DNA of 64,000 nt from Renibacterium salmoninarum ATCC 33209 (GCF_000018885.1 NC_010168.1:372001-436000); one strand, 5' to 3'; shown: positions 1 to 9,634, counted from the first letter of the stretch. Program-made: numbers and translations. The notes: a model not told the origin generated them from the sequence alone.

Positions 1-286
1 GATCGGTTCTGTGGGTGATAGTTACGACAACGCCTTGGCGGAAACCATCAACGGGCTTTATAAGACCGAGCTGATCAAACCCGGCAAGCCCTGGCGGACT
101 CTAGAAGAAGTCGAAATCGGCACCGCTGAATGGGCCGATTGGTACAACCACCGAAGGCTCTACCAGTACTGCGGAGACATCCCACCAGTAGAGCTAGAAA
201 ACCACTACTACAATCACTACCAGAGCACGGCAGCCGCCGACAGGCTCATCGTCTGAGAAACCCTCCGGACACACCGGGGCGATTCA
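1..286 (+). mobile_element. IS3-family insertion sequence, right end only
   Basis: The window opens inside an IS3-family element: the 3' part of the OrfB transposase, a stop at 254-256, and about 30 nt of non-coding end. The last bases (about 263-286, finishing GGGGCGATTCA) look like a terminal inverted repeat of this family. Immediately after it the reading frame of a serine hydrolase begins in mid-protein, so the element sits inside, or at a deletion edge of, that gene. The left end lies outside the window. Confidence 0.8.
2..256 (+). CDS. IS3-family transposase OrfB, C-terminal fragment
   Basis: This is the C-terminal 84 residues of a DDE integrase-type transposase (rve domain). Visible motifs are GDSYDNALAE near the last catalytic region, the aromatic/basic stretch WADWYNHRRLY, and GDIPPVE, which is typical of OrfB C-termini. 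The frame is open to the first base of the window, so the 5' part lies outside. It is a different subtype from the transposase fragment at 59.8-60.2 kb (here WADWYNHRRLYQYCGDIPP, there WIDWYNNDRLHTSIGDIPP), so at least two IS3-group elements are present. Confidence 0.85.
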   Translation: MGSVGDSYDNALAETINGLYKTELIKPGKPWRTLEEVEIGTAEWADWYNHRRLYQYCGDIPPVELENHYYNHYQSTAAADRLIV

Positions 287-1149
287 GATTACCAGATTTG
301 GCATTGCAAGTGGCACAAAAGGGCTGACTGCCTTAGCGGTCGCTTCACTGATCGATGAAGGCTTGCTGGACTTTGACGCGAAGGCGCGAACCTTCCTCCG
401 CACCGATCTGCCCCTTATCGATGAGGATGTCACGATCAGACAGCTGCTCGCGCATCGTTCCGGCATCGGTGATTATTTCGCAGAAGCTTCCAACCATCCA
501 ATAACTGACTATGTCTTGCCGATTGCGGTCAACCGGTTGTTGAATACCGAGGACTTTTTGTTGGTCCTTGGTGGGTTTCCGCAATCCCACAGGCCAGGGG
601 AGAAGTTTGAATATTGCAATAGTTGGTTCGTGGTTCTTGCCCTGATCGCTGAACGGATCGCTGGAGCGCCTTTCTCAGATCTGGTCTCGGAGCGGGTGTG
701 TAAACCTGCGGGTATGAGTGCTACAGAGTTCTTGCGATCTGATGCCCTTCCAGGTGATGCCGCCATCGGCTATTTTTCGTCGAATGCCAATGATCTGCAA
801 AGCAATGTCTTTAATCTTCCGCTTCGCGGTACCGGTGACGGAGGAATCTATTCAACGGCGGCGGATTTTGCAGCCTTCTGGCCCGCGCTATTTGCTGGCC
901 AAATTGCGCCCGAGCCCTTGGCCGAGGATTTGGTTCGTCCGCAAAGCTCCTTGGCCTCCCCGCCGCTGGAATATGGCCTTGGCTTTTGGCGCCGGCCCGC
1001 AGACGGCGTCGTGATGCTGGAAGGCTACGACGCCGGCGTCTCATTTAGAAGTTGGCACCAGCGCGAGACTGCCCCGGACCGTCACGGTACTTTCGAATAC
1101 TTCGGAGGGAGTATTGCCGGTAGCGAAGGTCATCGCCGCACTTAGCTGA
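287..1149 (+). pseudogene. Serine hydrolase (beta-lactamase/PBP4* family), 5' truncated and frameshifted
   Basis: Class C beta-lactamase-like esterase/peptidase family. The frame begins right after the IS end and holds the catalytic SxxK motif (IASGTKG, about 309-323) and the YxN motif (YCN at about 610-618). The N-terminus upstream of SxxK is lost to the IS. Near the 3' end an extra C in the CCCC run at 1073-1076 shifts the frame: without it the protein reads RTVTVLSNTSEG...VIAALS and stops at 1147-1149, whereas the open frame runs on to an unrelated HRRT ending. The gene is therefore broken at both ends. A degraded paralogue lies at 2386-2569. Confidence 0.85.
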
Positions 1150-1272
1150 TTTAGTGAACCAGCTCCTCCCACACACCATTGCTAGTTAACCTGTCCGATA
1201 GATGAAATCAGATAGCATTGGCGAAGATTGAGTCGAGCAGATTTGATTGGAGAAGCCTGGGAGGCATCGATC

Positions 1273-2376
1273 GTGATAGCGCTGCTGCTTGCCTCAGTTT
1301 TAGCCCTGCTGTTGAGCTTGTTCCTCGCACCGCTTTTCGCGCGATTACTAGTGAAGAGGAACTACGGCCAGTTCATCCGTGAGTATGGACCGGAATCGCA
1401 CCATACTAAACGTGGAACCCCGAATATGGGTGGTGTAGTAATTATTGGATCAGTGGTGGTCGCTTACCTCGCCACCCATAGCATCACGATGATATTCGGG
1501 GCTTCGACAGGACCTTCGCCCTCAGGGCTGTTATTGCTGATGGTTACTGTCGGTATGGGGGGTGGGGTTCCTTGATGACTATACTTAAAGATATCTAAAG
1601 AACGAAGTCTTGGTCTTAATGCGCGCGCGAAGATCATTGGTCAAACAGCAGTCGGTGTATTGTTCGCCGTTCTTGCGCTTAATTTTCCGGACGAAAATGG
1701 GAGAACTCCCGCCTCCACCGCGATCTCTTTTTTCGAGATACCCCAGCCAACTTAGCTTTTGCGGGCCCACTGATCGGCGTCATTTTATTTGCCATTTGGG
1801 CCAGTTTAATCATCACGTCAACCTCCAACAGTGTTAACGTGACGGATGGCCTCGACGGTTTAGCGACGGGTGCTTCGATTGTTGTCTTCGGTGCGTACAC
1901 GTTGATAAGTATTTGGCAGTTCAACCGAGGTTGTGCCATGCCGGGCGTCTCGGACACCCTTTGTTATGGGGTGCGCGATCCTTTGGACCTTGCGCTGATT
2001 GCTGGAGCGTTCTGTGGTTCCCTCGTTGGATTCCTATGGTGGAATGCGTACCCCGCGAAAATCATCATGGGCGATACGGGCTCTCTTGCGCTCGGCGGTG
2101 CGATGGCAAGCTTCGCAATCCTTTCGCACACGGAAATTCTGCTGGTCATTTTGGCTGGCTTGTTTGTCATCGTCACGCTATCCGTCGTTATCCAAGTCGG
2201 GTACTTTAAGATTTCCGGCGGAAAACGGGTGTTCAAGATGACCCCGTTGCACCACCATTTCGAGTTAAAAGGTTGGAAAGAAAACACTATTGTGATCCGT
2301 TTTTGGATACTTTTCGGGACTTTTTGCCGCCTTCGGACTCGGAATTTTCTACGCTGAGTGGGGCTCGCTTCTTTAG
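1273..2376 (+). pseudogene. mraY: mraY-like phospho-MurNAc-pentapeptide transferase, multiply frameshifted
   Basis: MraY makes lipid I at the membrane from UDP-MurNAc-pentapeptide and undecaprenyl phosphate. The likely start is GTG 1273. The first part has the conserved KRGTPNMGG stretch. Later parts carry [12 protein letters not shown] (catalytic Asp region), [10 protein letters not shown] and [13 protein letters not shown], all MraY signatures, but they lie in different frames. Breaks fall at about 1555-1595 (several indels, expected GFLDDYLKISK), in the T-run near 1732 and near 2322 (expected [12 protein letters not shown], stop at 2374-2376). No mur or fts neighbours are present, so this is probably an extra copy outside the division/wall cluster. 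Confidence 0.88.
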
Positions 2377-2385
2377 TTGATTCGA

Positions 2386-2569
2386 CTAATACCGCCGTCG
2401 GCTAGTGATCTTCAAAGCAAGCTACGTCATCTTCTGCTTCGAGGTACCGGTGACGGCAGCTTCAATTAGGCGCTGAAAGTGTTTCCAGACTGCCCGAACG
2501 GTCACTGTACTTTCGAATACTTCGGAGGGAGTGTGGTTGGTAGCGAAGGTCATCGCCGCACTAGGATGA
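2386..2569 (+). pseudogene. Second serine hydrolase remnant, paralogous to 287-1149
   Basis: Two pieces of the upstream hydrolase recur here. 2403-2460 matches 787-844 (SDLQSK...LRGTGDG against NDLQSN...LRGTGDG) and 2493-2563 matches 1069-1143, including 24 identical bases starting ACTTTCGAATACTTC and the VTVLSNTSEG...VAKVIAAL ending, with a stop at 2567-2569. The part between (about 850-1065 in the first copy) is deleted, and an in-frame stop ends the first piece. This copy lacks the extra C found in the first copy, which supports reading that C as a frameshift. Confidence 0.75.
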
Positions 2570-3942
2570 ATTCATGTCTGAATTTCGACGCCATGTTGCA
2601 GCAACTTCGATCAGCGCTTCCGGCTTCTTGCCTGAGTACAGCGGCCGAGGACTTACAAGATCATTCGGTAGACCAAGGTCCGGTCGTTGATTTTCAACTA
2701 CCGCTTGCTGTGGTCTGGGCTGAATCTGTTGAGCAGGTGCAAATGGTAGTACGTCTGGCGGCAGAGCATCGTGTCCCGCTGGTTACTCGGGGCGCTGGCA
2801 CAGGGGTCTCTGGCGGTGCTCACGCTTCGACTGGATCAGTGGTGCTTAGCGTGGTTCGGATGAACCGGATCCTGGAAATCCACCCAGAAGATGAGATAGC
2901 CATCGTGGAACCAGGCGTGATTAATGCCGATCTCAATGCCGCCGTGGAGCCTTTCGGCCTGATGTAAGCGCCCGATCCGGCGAGCTATCGAATGTCTACT
3001 CTCGGCGGTAACGTCGCAACGAACGCCGGCGGGCTTCGTTGCGCAAAGTATGGCGTTACCCGAGACTCGGTGCTAGCGCTTGAAGTGGTGCTCGCCGACG
3101 GCAGCCTGATCCATACTGGGCACCGGACCTTTAAAGGGGCAGCTGGCTATGACCTCGCTAGCTTGTTCGTCGGTTCAGAGGGCACGCTAGGCGTCGTAGT
3201 GGGCATTACGGTTCGGCTGAAGTATTTATCGGTGCAGAGCCAAACCTTGGCGGTATTTTTCGAAGACTTCACCACCGCGGCGGCGGGTGTCCTTGCTGTG
3301 GGACGGCTTCGGGTTCAACCCGCAATTATGGAGCTCCTTGATGGTGCGTCTATGGAAGACATCGACGCCAGGCAGCAGTCCACGCTGCGAAGCCGGGGCG
3401 GAGCGCTATTGCTTATTCAGACTGACGGCTTCGGTGCCGATGCAGAGTCAGCAGCGATAATTGCCGCGATGAAGCCGCTGGGTGGTCGGGTTTACGCGGA
3501 GGATCCCAGCGAAGCGCAAAGGCTGCTGGATTTGCGTCGACATTCCCGAGGAATGGATGCCGATCTTGACACCAGAGTAGGCGAGGACGTCGCTGTGCCG
3601 AGGTCGCGATTGGTCGATTATGTCGCTGCAACCGAAGAGCTGGCACAGCGCAACAACGTCAACGTCCGGGTAGTTGCCCATGCGGGTGATGGGAATTTAC
3701 ATCCAACTTTTTGGATTGAGCGCAGCACGCAAGATGGCATTAAACGACTCAACCAGGCGCTCGACGAGTCAGTGGAACTTGCCTTGGCTATGGGTGGCAC
3801 CATCACCGGAGAACACGGAATTGGCCAGTTCAAATTGCATTGGCTGGGACTCGAAATAAAGCCCGAGGTTCGGTCTTTGCAGCACCAAATCAAAGCGTTG
3901 TTTGACCCGCTGGGAATTCTCAATCCCGGTAAAGCCGTGTAG
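2566..3942 (+). pseudogene. FAD-linked oxidase, GlcD/D-lactate dehydrogenase type, premature stop
   Basis: Flavin-dependent 2-hydroxyacid dehydrogenase (glycolate oxidase subunit GlcD family). The N-terminal FAD_binding_4 domain shows TRGAGTGVSGGA, STLGGNVATNAGG and GSEGTLGVV. The C-terminal FAD-oxidase domain shows HAGDGNLHP, the GTITGEHGIG motif and the ending LFDPLGILNPGKAV. Start is ATG 2566 or ATG 2593. Codon 2965-2967 is TAA where the family has Tyr (expected GLMYAPDPASY). Both halves are in the same frame, so a single nonsense change splits an otherwise full-length gene of about 458 codons. Restart at ATG 2992 would lack part of the FAD domain. Confidence 0.88.
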
Positions 3943-3979
3943 CATAAGGGAAATTTGAATCACGTCGCCTTGATGCGGC

Positions 3980-4603
3980 GTGTCGGATGCCGATGATGGG
4001 GGTCGCGGCGGTATACGGGAGTTCGGCAATCAGTTAAAAACATCAATTAGACGGCTACTTTTCTGCATCGTGCTCGGCTGCTTTGCGCTGCTTGGCGTTG
4101 CCGGAATGGCTCGGGAGCAAAGCCCCACGCCGCCGCCAGTTCAGTCTAGTTCGCCACCACTAGAGCAAGATCAGAGCCCTTCCAGCAAGCCGACCGCGGT
4201 TAAGAGTGACACTGGTGCCCCGTCAAAAACTCCCACACCGGCATCTGTTGCAGAGCAGATCGTCCCCGTACAGCAACCGGAGAAGCGATATCCGGATCCG
4301 ACGGTTCCGATCACCCAGCCAGAGCTGACGGTGCCAGCTACTGAGCTCGAGCCCAGCCCAAGCGAGTCTGCTACCACCGAGTCCAGCACTGCTACCAGCT
4401 CCAGCCCGACGTCGGCCTCGCCCTCGAGCCCGGTCCGCACTAACAGCGCCAGCCCAAGCACTGCAGTTCCAGCTAATGCGAGCAGCTCGGACAGTGGCCC
4501 CGGCATGCTCACAGTGTTTTTGGTCCTCGCCGCAGTGGTAGTGATCGCGGGTGGCGCAATTGCGATATTCGCGCTTAATCGACCGCGATCAACTCACCGC
4601 TAG
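3980..4603 (+). CDS. Pro/Ser/Thr-rich membrane protein, function unknown
   Basis: I do not recognise a family. The 207-residue product from GTG 3980 has an N-terminal hydrophobic segment (about residues 27-43), a long low-complexity Pro/Ser/Thr/Glu-rich middle (about 45-170) and a C-terminal membrane helix (about 175-197) followed by a short basic tail. This suggests an extracellular wall-spanning or stalk-like region held at both ends, or a signal peptide plus a C-terminal anchor. It follows the broken FAD oxidase by 37 nt in the same direction. The start is uncertain because no strong ribosome site is visible. Confidence 0.55.
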   Translation: MSDADDGGRGGIREFGNQLKTSIRRLLFCIVLGCFALLGVAGMAREQSPTPPPVQSSSPPLEQDQSPSSKPTAVKSDTGAPSKTPTPASVAEQIVPVQQPEKRYPDPTVPITQPELTVPATELEPSPSESATTESSTATSSSPTSASPSSPVRTNSASPSTAVPANASSSDSGPGMLTVFLVLAAVVVIAGGAIAIFALNRPRSTHR

Positions 4604-4616
4604 CAAAAGCTTAGGT

Positions 4617-5845
4617 CTAAGGCTCCTCAGGTGCGTCGTCCATGCCGCCGCCTTCAAGGATTTTCATCGTCTGAGTATCTGCGGTGATGATCAGAGCCGC
4701 TTCATCACGACGATGCCGCAAGACGCCGTCAATATACTGCTGGACCGCCTCTGCGAGCGGCACATTGCGATCCTGTTTTTCCGACATGTACCAGCGATGT
4801 TCTAGCACCTCGTGCACTACTTCTGCTGGCTCCAACTTGCCGCCGAGCTCACGCGGAATTGAGCGCACAATCGGCTCGAATACATGGCTCACCCAAGAGT
4901 GCGCGCTGATCTCTTCATCAAGGTCCGGGTTGTTATCCGCACGATAAGAATCCATATCATTGAGGCGACGAATTCGGGCACCAACTCGCCACCTTTCGCC
5001 GAGCTCGAAAGACTCTTTCTCGGTTAGCTCGGCCCAGAGCCGGCGGTAAGCATCCATGATTAGCTCGCTAGTGGCGACGGCGTCGACTTCGCTATCGATC
5101 AGGCCGCCTTCAAGGAGGTCCATCAGCTCACCGGCGATATTTACTCGAGCTATCTCTAAATCGTATTCGCGCTTTCCGCTGGACAGGTCTGGGTAAAGCT
5201 CGCCAGTCTCGGCATCTACCAAGTACGCCGCAAAAGCGCCCGCGTCGCGGCGGAACAACGTATTGGATAGCGATACGTCGCCCCAGTAGAAGCCGATCAG
5301 GTGCAAGCGAACTAATAGCAGTCCTTGTGCGTCTATTAGACGAGTCAGGGTGTCTCTGCGCAGCATCTGGGAGAAGAGGGCACGGTAAGGTAGCGAGAAC
5401 TTCAAATGCCGGGTGACCAGCACTGGATCGAGCGGATCGCCATTGATTGTGGTTCGACCAGTAATCACTGCTACTGGCTCCACGCAAGGAACGTCTAGGC
5501 GGCGCAGCTTGCGCAGCATGTGATATTCGTGCCTGGCGACGTGTTCGCTGGTCTCTTTGACCGCGATAACGGAGCCGCCCAAATGCGCAAACCGCACCAC
5601 GTGTCGAGAAATGCCTCGGGGAGAGCGGCAAGGTTCTCATTGGGTCAGTCTTCCAACCGAATATGCCAAGGCAAGTCTAAAAGTTCGGGATCAGAAGCTG
5701 CCGCTGTGATGTTGAGCGAGCCAAGAACCGAAGCTGGTGGCGTAGTTTGTTGGCCGGCGTCGCGGGGAAGTTTCCCGAGTTGGTCGAAGTCCGTCGGTTC
5801 GTCGCGCCACTGTGCGCCGGTCGAGGGATCGTTGGAAGCAGGCAT
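4617..5845 (-). pseudogene. DUF4032 (kinase-fold) protein, nonsense plus frameshift
   Basis: DUF4032 proteins are actinobacterial, with a lipopolysaccharide-kinase-like fold and unknown substrate. The start is ATG 5845 and the N-terminus includes DPELLDLPWHIRLED. The next codon is TGA at 5645-5647 where the family has Trp, and a base is missing in the C-run (plus-strand G-run 5618-5621). After that the frame resumes as RGISRHVVRFAHLGG. The body shows VIAVKE (kinase-like Lys), YWGDVSLSNTLF and YLVDAETGE, which resemble catalytic-loop and DFG-like positions, then the DUF4032 C-terminal region. A shorter product from GTG 5600 is possible but would lack about 80 residues. Confidence 0.85.
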
Positions 5846-5866
5846 ACGCCAATTCTCTCGTTAAAG

Positions 5867-5924
5867 CCAGAGGCTCCGCACCCCCACCCTGCTCTAGAGC
5901 AATCGGGGAGCACGGAGCCTCTGG
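5867..5924 (-). terminator. Hairpin downstream of the sugar ABC ATPase gene
   Basis: A 12-bp perfect stem (CCAGAGGCTCCG at 5867-5878 pairing with 5913-5924) lies 14 nt past the stop of the minus-strand ATPase gene. In the minus direction it is followed only by a short CTTTAA, so the T-tract is weak. It separates the ATPase from the DUF4032 pseudogene. Confidence 0.65.
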
Positions 5925-5937
5925 GCTGATGTTTTTG

Positions 5938-7020
5938 TTAGTCGCCTAAGCGCAAGCCGGAGGTGCTGTCGAATAGGTGGACGTGACCCTGTTCGGGGCG
6001 AACGTGGATGGTGTCGCCCTTCAGCGGTGGGCGGCGGCCGTCAACGCGGGCAACCATGTCGTAGTCCTTGCCATCTAAGGTGGTGTGTCCATAGATGTAG
6101 GCGTCGGCGCCGAGCTCTTCGACGACGTCGACCTCAACCGGCAAGCCTTCGCCATTGGGGTCGGTCTCAAGATCTTCTGGCCGCACGCCAAGCGTGACCG
6201 TGTTTCCAGCAGCTGCTTCAAGAACATCGCGCGGAACCGGGTAAACCACGCCACCGAACTTCACGCCGCCGTCAACAACCGGCAGTTCGAGCAAGTTCAT
6301 TGCTGGTGAGCCGATGAAGCCAGCTACGAAGACGTTCTTTGGCGTGTCATACAAATTGCGCGGGGTGTCTACTTGCTGCAGTACGCCATCCTTAAGCACC
6401 GCAACACGATCACCCATGGTCATGGCCTCAACCTGGTCGTGCGTTACGTACACCGTGGTGACACCGAGACGACGAGTTAGCGAGGCGATCTGGGTACGGG
6501 TCTGCACGCGCAATTTGGCGTCCAAGTTAGATAGCGGCTCATCCATCAGGAATACCTGGGGGTTACGCACAATGGCGCGGCCCATCGCGACGCGCTGGCG
6601 CTGACCGCCGGAAAGCGCTTTCGGCTTGCGATCGAGGTAAGCCTCGAGGTCAAGCAATTTAGCAGCCTCTAGTACGCGCTTGGCTCGCTCATCCTTGTGT
6701 ACGCCGGCAATCTTGAGTGCGAAGCCCATATTCTCAGCCACGCTCATGTGCGGGTAGAGCGCGTAGTTTTGGAAAACCATCGCGATGTCTCGGTCTTTCG
6801 GCGGCACATCGGTGACATCCCGATCGCCGATCAAGATTCGGCCAGCATTGACGTCTTCAAGACCTGCGAGCATGCGCAGCGAGGTAGATTTTCCGCAACC
6901 GGAGGGGCCGACCAAAACGAGAAATTCGCCATCAGCGATTTCAATATTGAGCTTGTCGACAGCTGGCTTATCAGTGCCCGGGTACAAACGCGTAGCGTTG
7001 TCAAAAGTAACTGTTGCCAC
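5938..7020 (-). CDS. ugpC: Sugar ABC transporter ATP-binding protein, UgpC/MsmK type
   Basis: The 360-residue cytoplasmic ATPase powers carbohydrate ABC importers. Walker A GPSGCGKST is at residues 38-46, with Q-loop FQNYALYPHMSV, signature LSGGQRQRV near 135, Walker B VFLMDEPLSNLD and the H-loop VTHDQ. A C-terminal TOBE-type regulatory domain follows (about 235-360, LGVRPEDL). No permease or binding-protein genes adjoin it, which is normal for actinobacterial MsmK/UgpC proteins that serve several importers. Full length and intact. Substrate is not determinable here; the trehalose genes lie upstream but are separated by 133 nt. Confidence 0.92.
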   Translation of the reverse strand: MATVTFDNATRLYPGTDKPAVDKLNIEIADGEFLVLVGPSGCGKSTSLRMLAGLEDVNAGRILIGDRDVTDVPPKDRDIAMVFQNYALYPHMSVAENMGFALKIAGVHKDERAKRVLEAAKLLDLEAYLDRKPKALSGGQRQRVAMGRAIVRNPQVFLMDEPLSNLDAKLRVQTRTQIASLTRRLGVTTVYVTHDQVEAMTMGDRVAVLKDGVLQQVDTPRNLYDTPKNVFVAGFIGSPAMNLLELPVVDGGVKFGGVVYPVPRDVLEAAAGNTVTLGVRPEDLETDPNGEGLPVEVDVVEELGADAYIYGHTTLDGKDYDMVARVDGRRPPLKGDTIHVRPEQGHVHLFDSTSGLRLGD

Positions 7021-7153
7021 AGTTCAGAGTCCCTTCATCGGCAGGTACGTGCCGAACGATCCGTAGTGAAAGTGAGTTATTCAATTGTCGATGTGCCGAG
7101 CATCACAGTCCGGCAATCACTTCTACTATTCCACACGCGTCAAGAGCAAAGCG

Positions 7154-7984
7154 TCACAATCGTGCGCGGAGCGCTTCTGAACGCAATTGAAAGACAGTTT
7201 GGAGTAGCGCGGCAGTCTCTTGTACCGAGGAGATTCGAAATTTGGCGGCTGACTCGCCGGGGCCTACTTTGACGCCGACGTCGGCCCCGCGCAAGACTCG
7301 AAATCCGTTCTCATCAGTGCGATCATCGCCAGCAAATATCACGCCTGTGGCCGAGCTAACTTCGCGGAGCAGCTCGATACCTTGACCCTTGTCGACTTTG
7401 AGCACTGCCGCTTCGAGCACCCGTTTGCCTTCATGTAGGTGCAGTCCCAGAGGGCGTAAAGCCGTGATGGCTTCGCGCACTGCAGAGCGGGCGGTGCCGT
7501 CTTCCGCTTGCCTGGTGTGTAGCACCGATCCGGCAGGTTTAGTTTCGACCGTGGTGCCGGGATATTTGGCGCTGACCATGTTGAGTACCGCAATAGTTTC
7601 TTGAACGAGTTTGGCTTGGCTGTCATCCAGCCGTAGCGGTTCAGCGTCCGGACCAAACCAAGTTTCGGCGCCATGGCTGCCGATGAGCAAGGTATTGCCG
7701 GCCGGCTGTGCCACCGATCGCAGCGAATCTAATGCCCTACCAGAAATAAATGCGGTGGTCGTTTGTGTAAGTGTGGCAAGAGCGGAGAAGGCGACGGCGC
7801 TTTCTGGGCTGGCGCGGGCATCCTCAGCCCGAGGCACTAAAGGTGCCATGGTGCCGTCAAAATCCATTGCGATGAGTAGCGTTTCAGTTTGGCAAAGCTC
7901 GTGGAGAGCCAGCTTGAGTTCGGCGCTAATGGGCGAAAGGGTCAAAGCCCTGACCTCAGTTTGTCCAAGAACTCCTGAGACCAT
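7154..7984 (-). CDS. otsB: Trehalose-6-phosphate phosphatase
   Basis: Removes phosphate from trehalose-6-phosphate, the second step of trehalose synthesis. HAD-superfamily motifs are visible: motif I MDFDGTMAPL (nucleophile Asp, about residues 40-49), SGRALDSL, and motif IV GDDRTDENGF. The longest frame starts inside the end of otsA and overlaps it by 43 nt; a later start is possible. The order otsA-otsB with overlap points to one transcript and coupled translation. Intact. Confidence 0.93.
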   Translation of the reverse strand: MVSGVLGQTEVRALTLSPISAELKLALHELCQTETLLIAMDFDGTMAPLVPRAEDARASPESAVAFSALATLTQTTTAFISGRALDSLRSVAQPAGNTLLIGSHGAETWFGPDAEPLRLDDSQAKLVQETIAVLNMVSAKYPGTTVETKPAGSVLHTRQAEDGTARSAVREAITALRPLGLHLHEGKRVLEAAVLKVDKGQGIELLREVSSATGVIFAGDDRTDENGFRVLRGADVGVKVGPGESAAKFRISSVQETAALLQTVFQLRSEALRARL

Positions 7985-9390
7985 CGCTCAACGTCATGGT
8001 CCAGAATCTGCCGCCGCATGAGACGCATCCGTCGCCCGGCTTCTGACCGGCTGAGGTTGATCGCCGTCATAATCGAGTCTTTGAGCCCGTCAATATCATG
8101 CGGATTAATCAGGATCGCTTGCCGCAATTGATCGGCGGCTCCGGTGAATTCGCTTAGGACGAGCGCTCCGGTGTTGTCTGTTCGGGTTGCGACATACTCT
8201 TTGGCCACCAAATTCATGCCATCACGTAATGCAGTGACTAGCATGACGTCGGCAGCGAGATAGAGCGCAACCATCTCCGGCAGTGGATAGCTGTGGTGGA
8301 GGTAGCGCACTGCCGTATTTTGAATTGTGTCATAGGTGCCGTTGATTCTGCCGACGGCGCCCTCAACATCCTCGCGAAGCAAGCGATAGCTTTCTACCCG
8401 CTCGCGACTGGGACTGGCGACTTGAATAAGGGTGGCGTCTTCCACCGTGAGTCGACCGTCGGCGAGAAGTTCACCAAACGCTTTAAGTCGATGTTGGATT
8501 CCTTTGGTGTAATCCAGTCGATCCACGCCCAGCAGAATCGTCTTAGGATTACCCAAATCACGTCGGATTTGCGCCGCACGTTCCTGGACTTCGAGTTTCG
8601 CCGCCAGCGCGGAGATTTGTGCCATATCGATGGAGATGGGAAAGGCTTCGGCCCTGGCGGTATGTTCACCAACCTGTACCTGATTTTGACGCACGGTGGC
8701 GTTCACGAAGCGTCGAACACAGCGTAAGAAGTTGCTAGCGTCGTTATTGCGCTGAAACCCGATCAGGTCAGCGCCAAGCAGACCTTCAAGAATGGTCCGG
8801 CGCCAGGGAAGTTGTGCATAAATCTCCAGCGGTGGAAAGGGAATATGGTTGAAAAAACCTATTCTCAAATCCGGGCGGAGTTCGCGAAGGTACTTCGGCA
8901 CCAGCTGGAGCTGGTAGTCCTGAACCCAGACGGTGGCGCCGGGAGCAGCTGAATGGGCAACCATGTCCGCGAACCGCTGGTTGACGGTCCGATATGACTC
9001 CCACCAAGTACGGTGAAATTCCGGTGGTGCAATGACGTCGTGGTAGAGCGGCCATAGCGTGGCGTTGGCGAAGCCTTCGTAATAAAGCTCAATTTCCTCG
9101 TGGCTCAATTCCACCGGAATCAAATGCATTCCGTCATGGGCGAAGGCCTCAAGTTCTTCACCCGCTGCACCATGCCAGCCCACCCAGGCGCCATCGGACT
9201 TCGCCATAATCGGTACGAGCGCAGTAACTAGCCCGCCCGGTGAGCGGCGCCAATCATCACTACCGTCTTCAGTTTGTATCCGGTCTACTGGCAATCTATT
9301 CGAAACGACAATGAAGTCGAATTCGCCGCCTTTTTTGACCTTGTTCTTTGCTTTGTTGCTGATCGGTTTGGTTCGTTCCGTCGCTGGCAC
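7942..9390 (-). CDS. otsA: Trehalose-6-phosphate synthase
   Basis: GT20 enzyme joining UDP-glucose and glucose-6-phosphate. It is 482 residues and begins with a basic N-terminal tail ([10 protein letters not shown]) before [12 protein letters not shown]. Family motifs are [41 protein letters not shown] and the sugar-nucleotide site [11 protein letters not shown]; late [10 protein letters not shown] is also typical. Intact and first gene of the otsA-otsB pair. A strong hairpin lies about 150 nt upstream of its start. Confidence 0.95.
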   Translation of the reverse strand: MPATERTKPISNKAKNKVKKGGEFDFIVVSNRLPVDRIQTEDGSDDWRRSPGGLVTALVPIMAKSDGAWVGWHGAAGEELEAFAHDGMHLIPVELSHEEIELYYEGFANATLWPLYHDVIAPPEFHRTWWESYRTVNQRFADMVAHSAAPGATVWVQDYQLQLVPKYLRELRPDLRIGFFNHIPFPPLEIYAQLPWRRTILEGLLGADLIGFQRNNDASNFLRCVRRFVNATVRQNQVQVGEHTARAEAFPISIDMAQISALAAKLEVQERAAQIRRDLGNPKTILLGVDRLDYTKGIQHRLKAFGELLADGRLTVEDATLIQVASPSRERVESYRLLREDVEGAVGRINGTYDTIQNTAVRYLHHSYPLPEMVALYLAADVMLVTALRDGMNLVAKEYVATRTDNTGALVLSEFTGAADQLRQAILINPHDIDGLKDSIMTAINLSRSEAGRRMRLMRRQILDHDVERWSQEFLDKLRSGL

Positions 9391-9534
9391 TGGTTGCTCC
9401 CTGCGCTGTTTGTCCCACCGCTAGCTTAGCTACCGAGGCGGCGAAGTGCTTCAAGATGAAGTAATCCTTGGCCAGTTCGGTGCGAATCGGGCGGGAAGAT
9501 ATGCTTCTTCAGGCTGGGTGGCTCCTGTGGGTTT

Positions 9535-9570
9535 GCCGAATCCCAGCTTCCGATGAAGCATGGATTCGGC
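9535..9570. promoter_or_regulatory. Strong nested inverted repeat between otsA and the DsbA-like genes
   Basis: GCCGAATCC (9535-9543) pairs with GGATTCGGC (9562-9570), and inside it GCTTC CGAT GAAGC forms a second stem, giving 14 base pairs separated by a 2x2 internal loop. It lies in the 244-nt divergent intergenic region and has no T-tract on either side. It could be an operator, an RNA structure in the 5' leader of either gene, or a terminator-like element. Nothing else is recognisable in this region apart from TTGACA at 9592-9597, for which I see no convincing -10. Confidence 0.45.
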
Positions 9571-9634
9571 ACTTCCTCTAAAATAGAGAAGTTGACAATT
9601 CACGGTAATAAGCCGCGCATAGACACGAGGAACG

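Noticed and set aside
4171..4512. Long minus-strand ORF opposite the Pro/Ser-rich membrane protein
   Set aside because: Its Val/Gly/Leu-rich composition is the mirror of the Ser/Pro/Thr repeats on the plus strand; no motif or ribosome site.
9592..9620. TTGACA as promoter for the DsbA-like pair
   Set aside because: The -35 is perfect but no acceptable -10 lies 16-18 nt downstream (GCGCAT), so it was not called.
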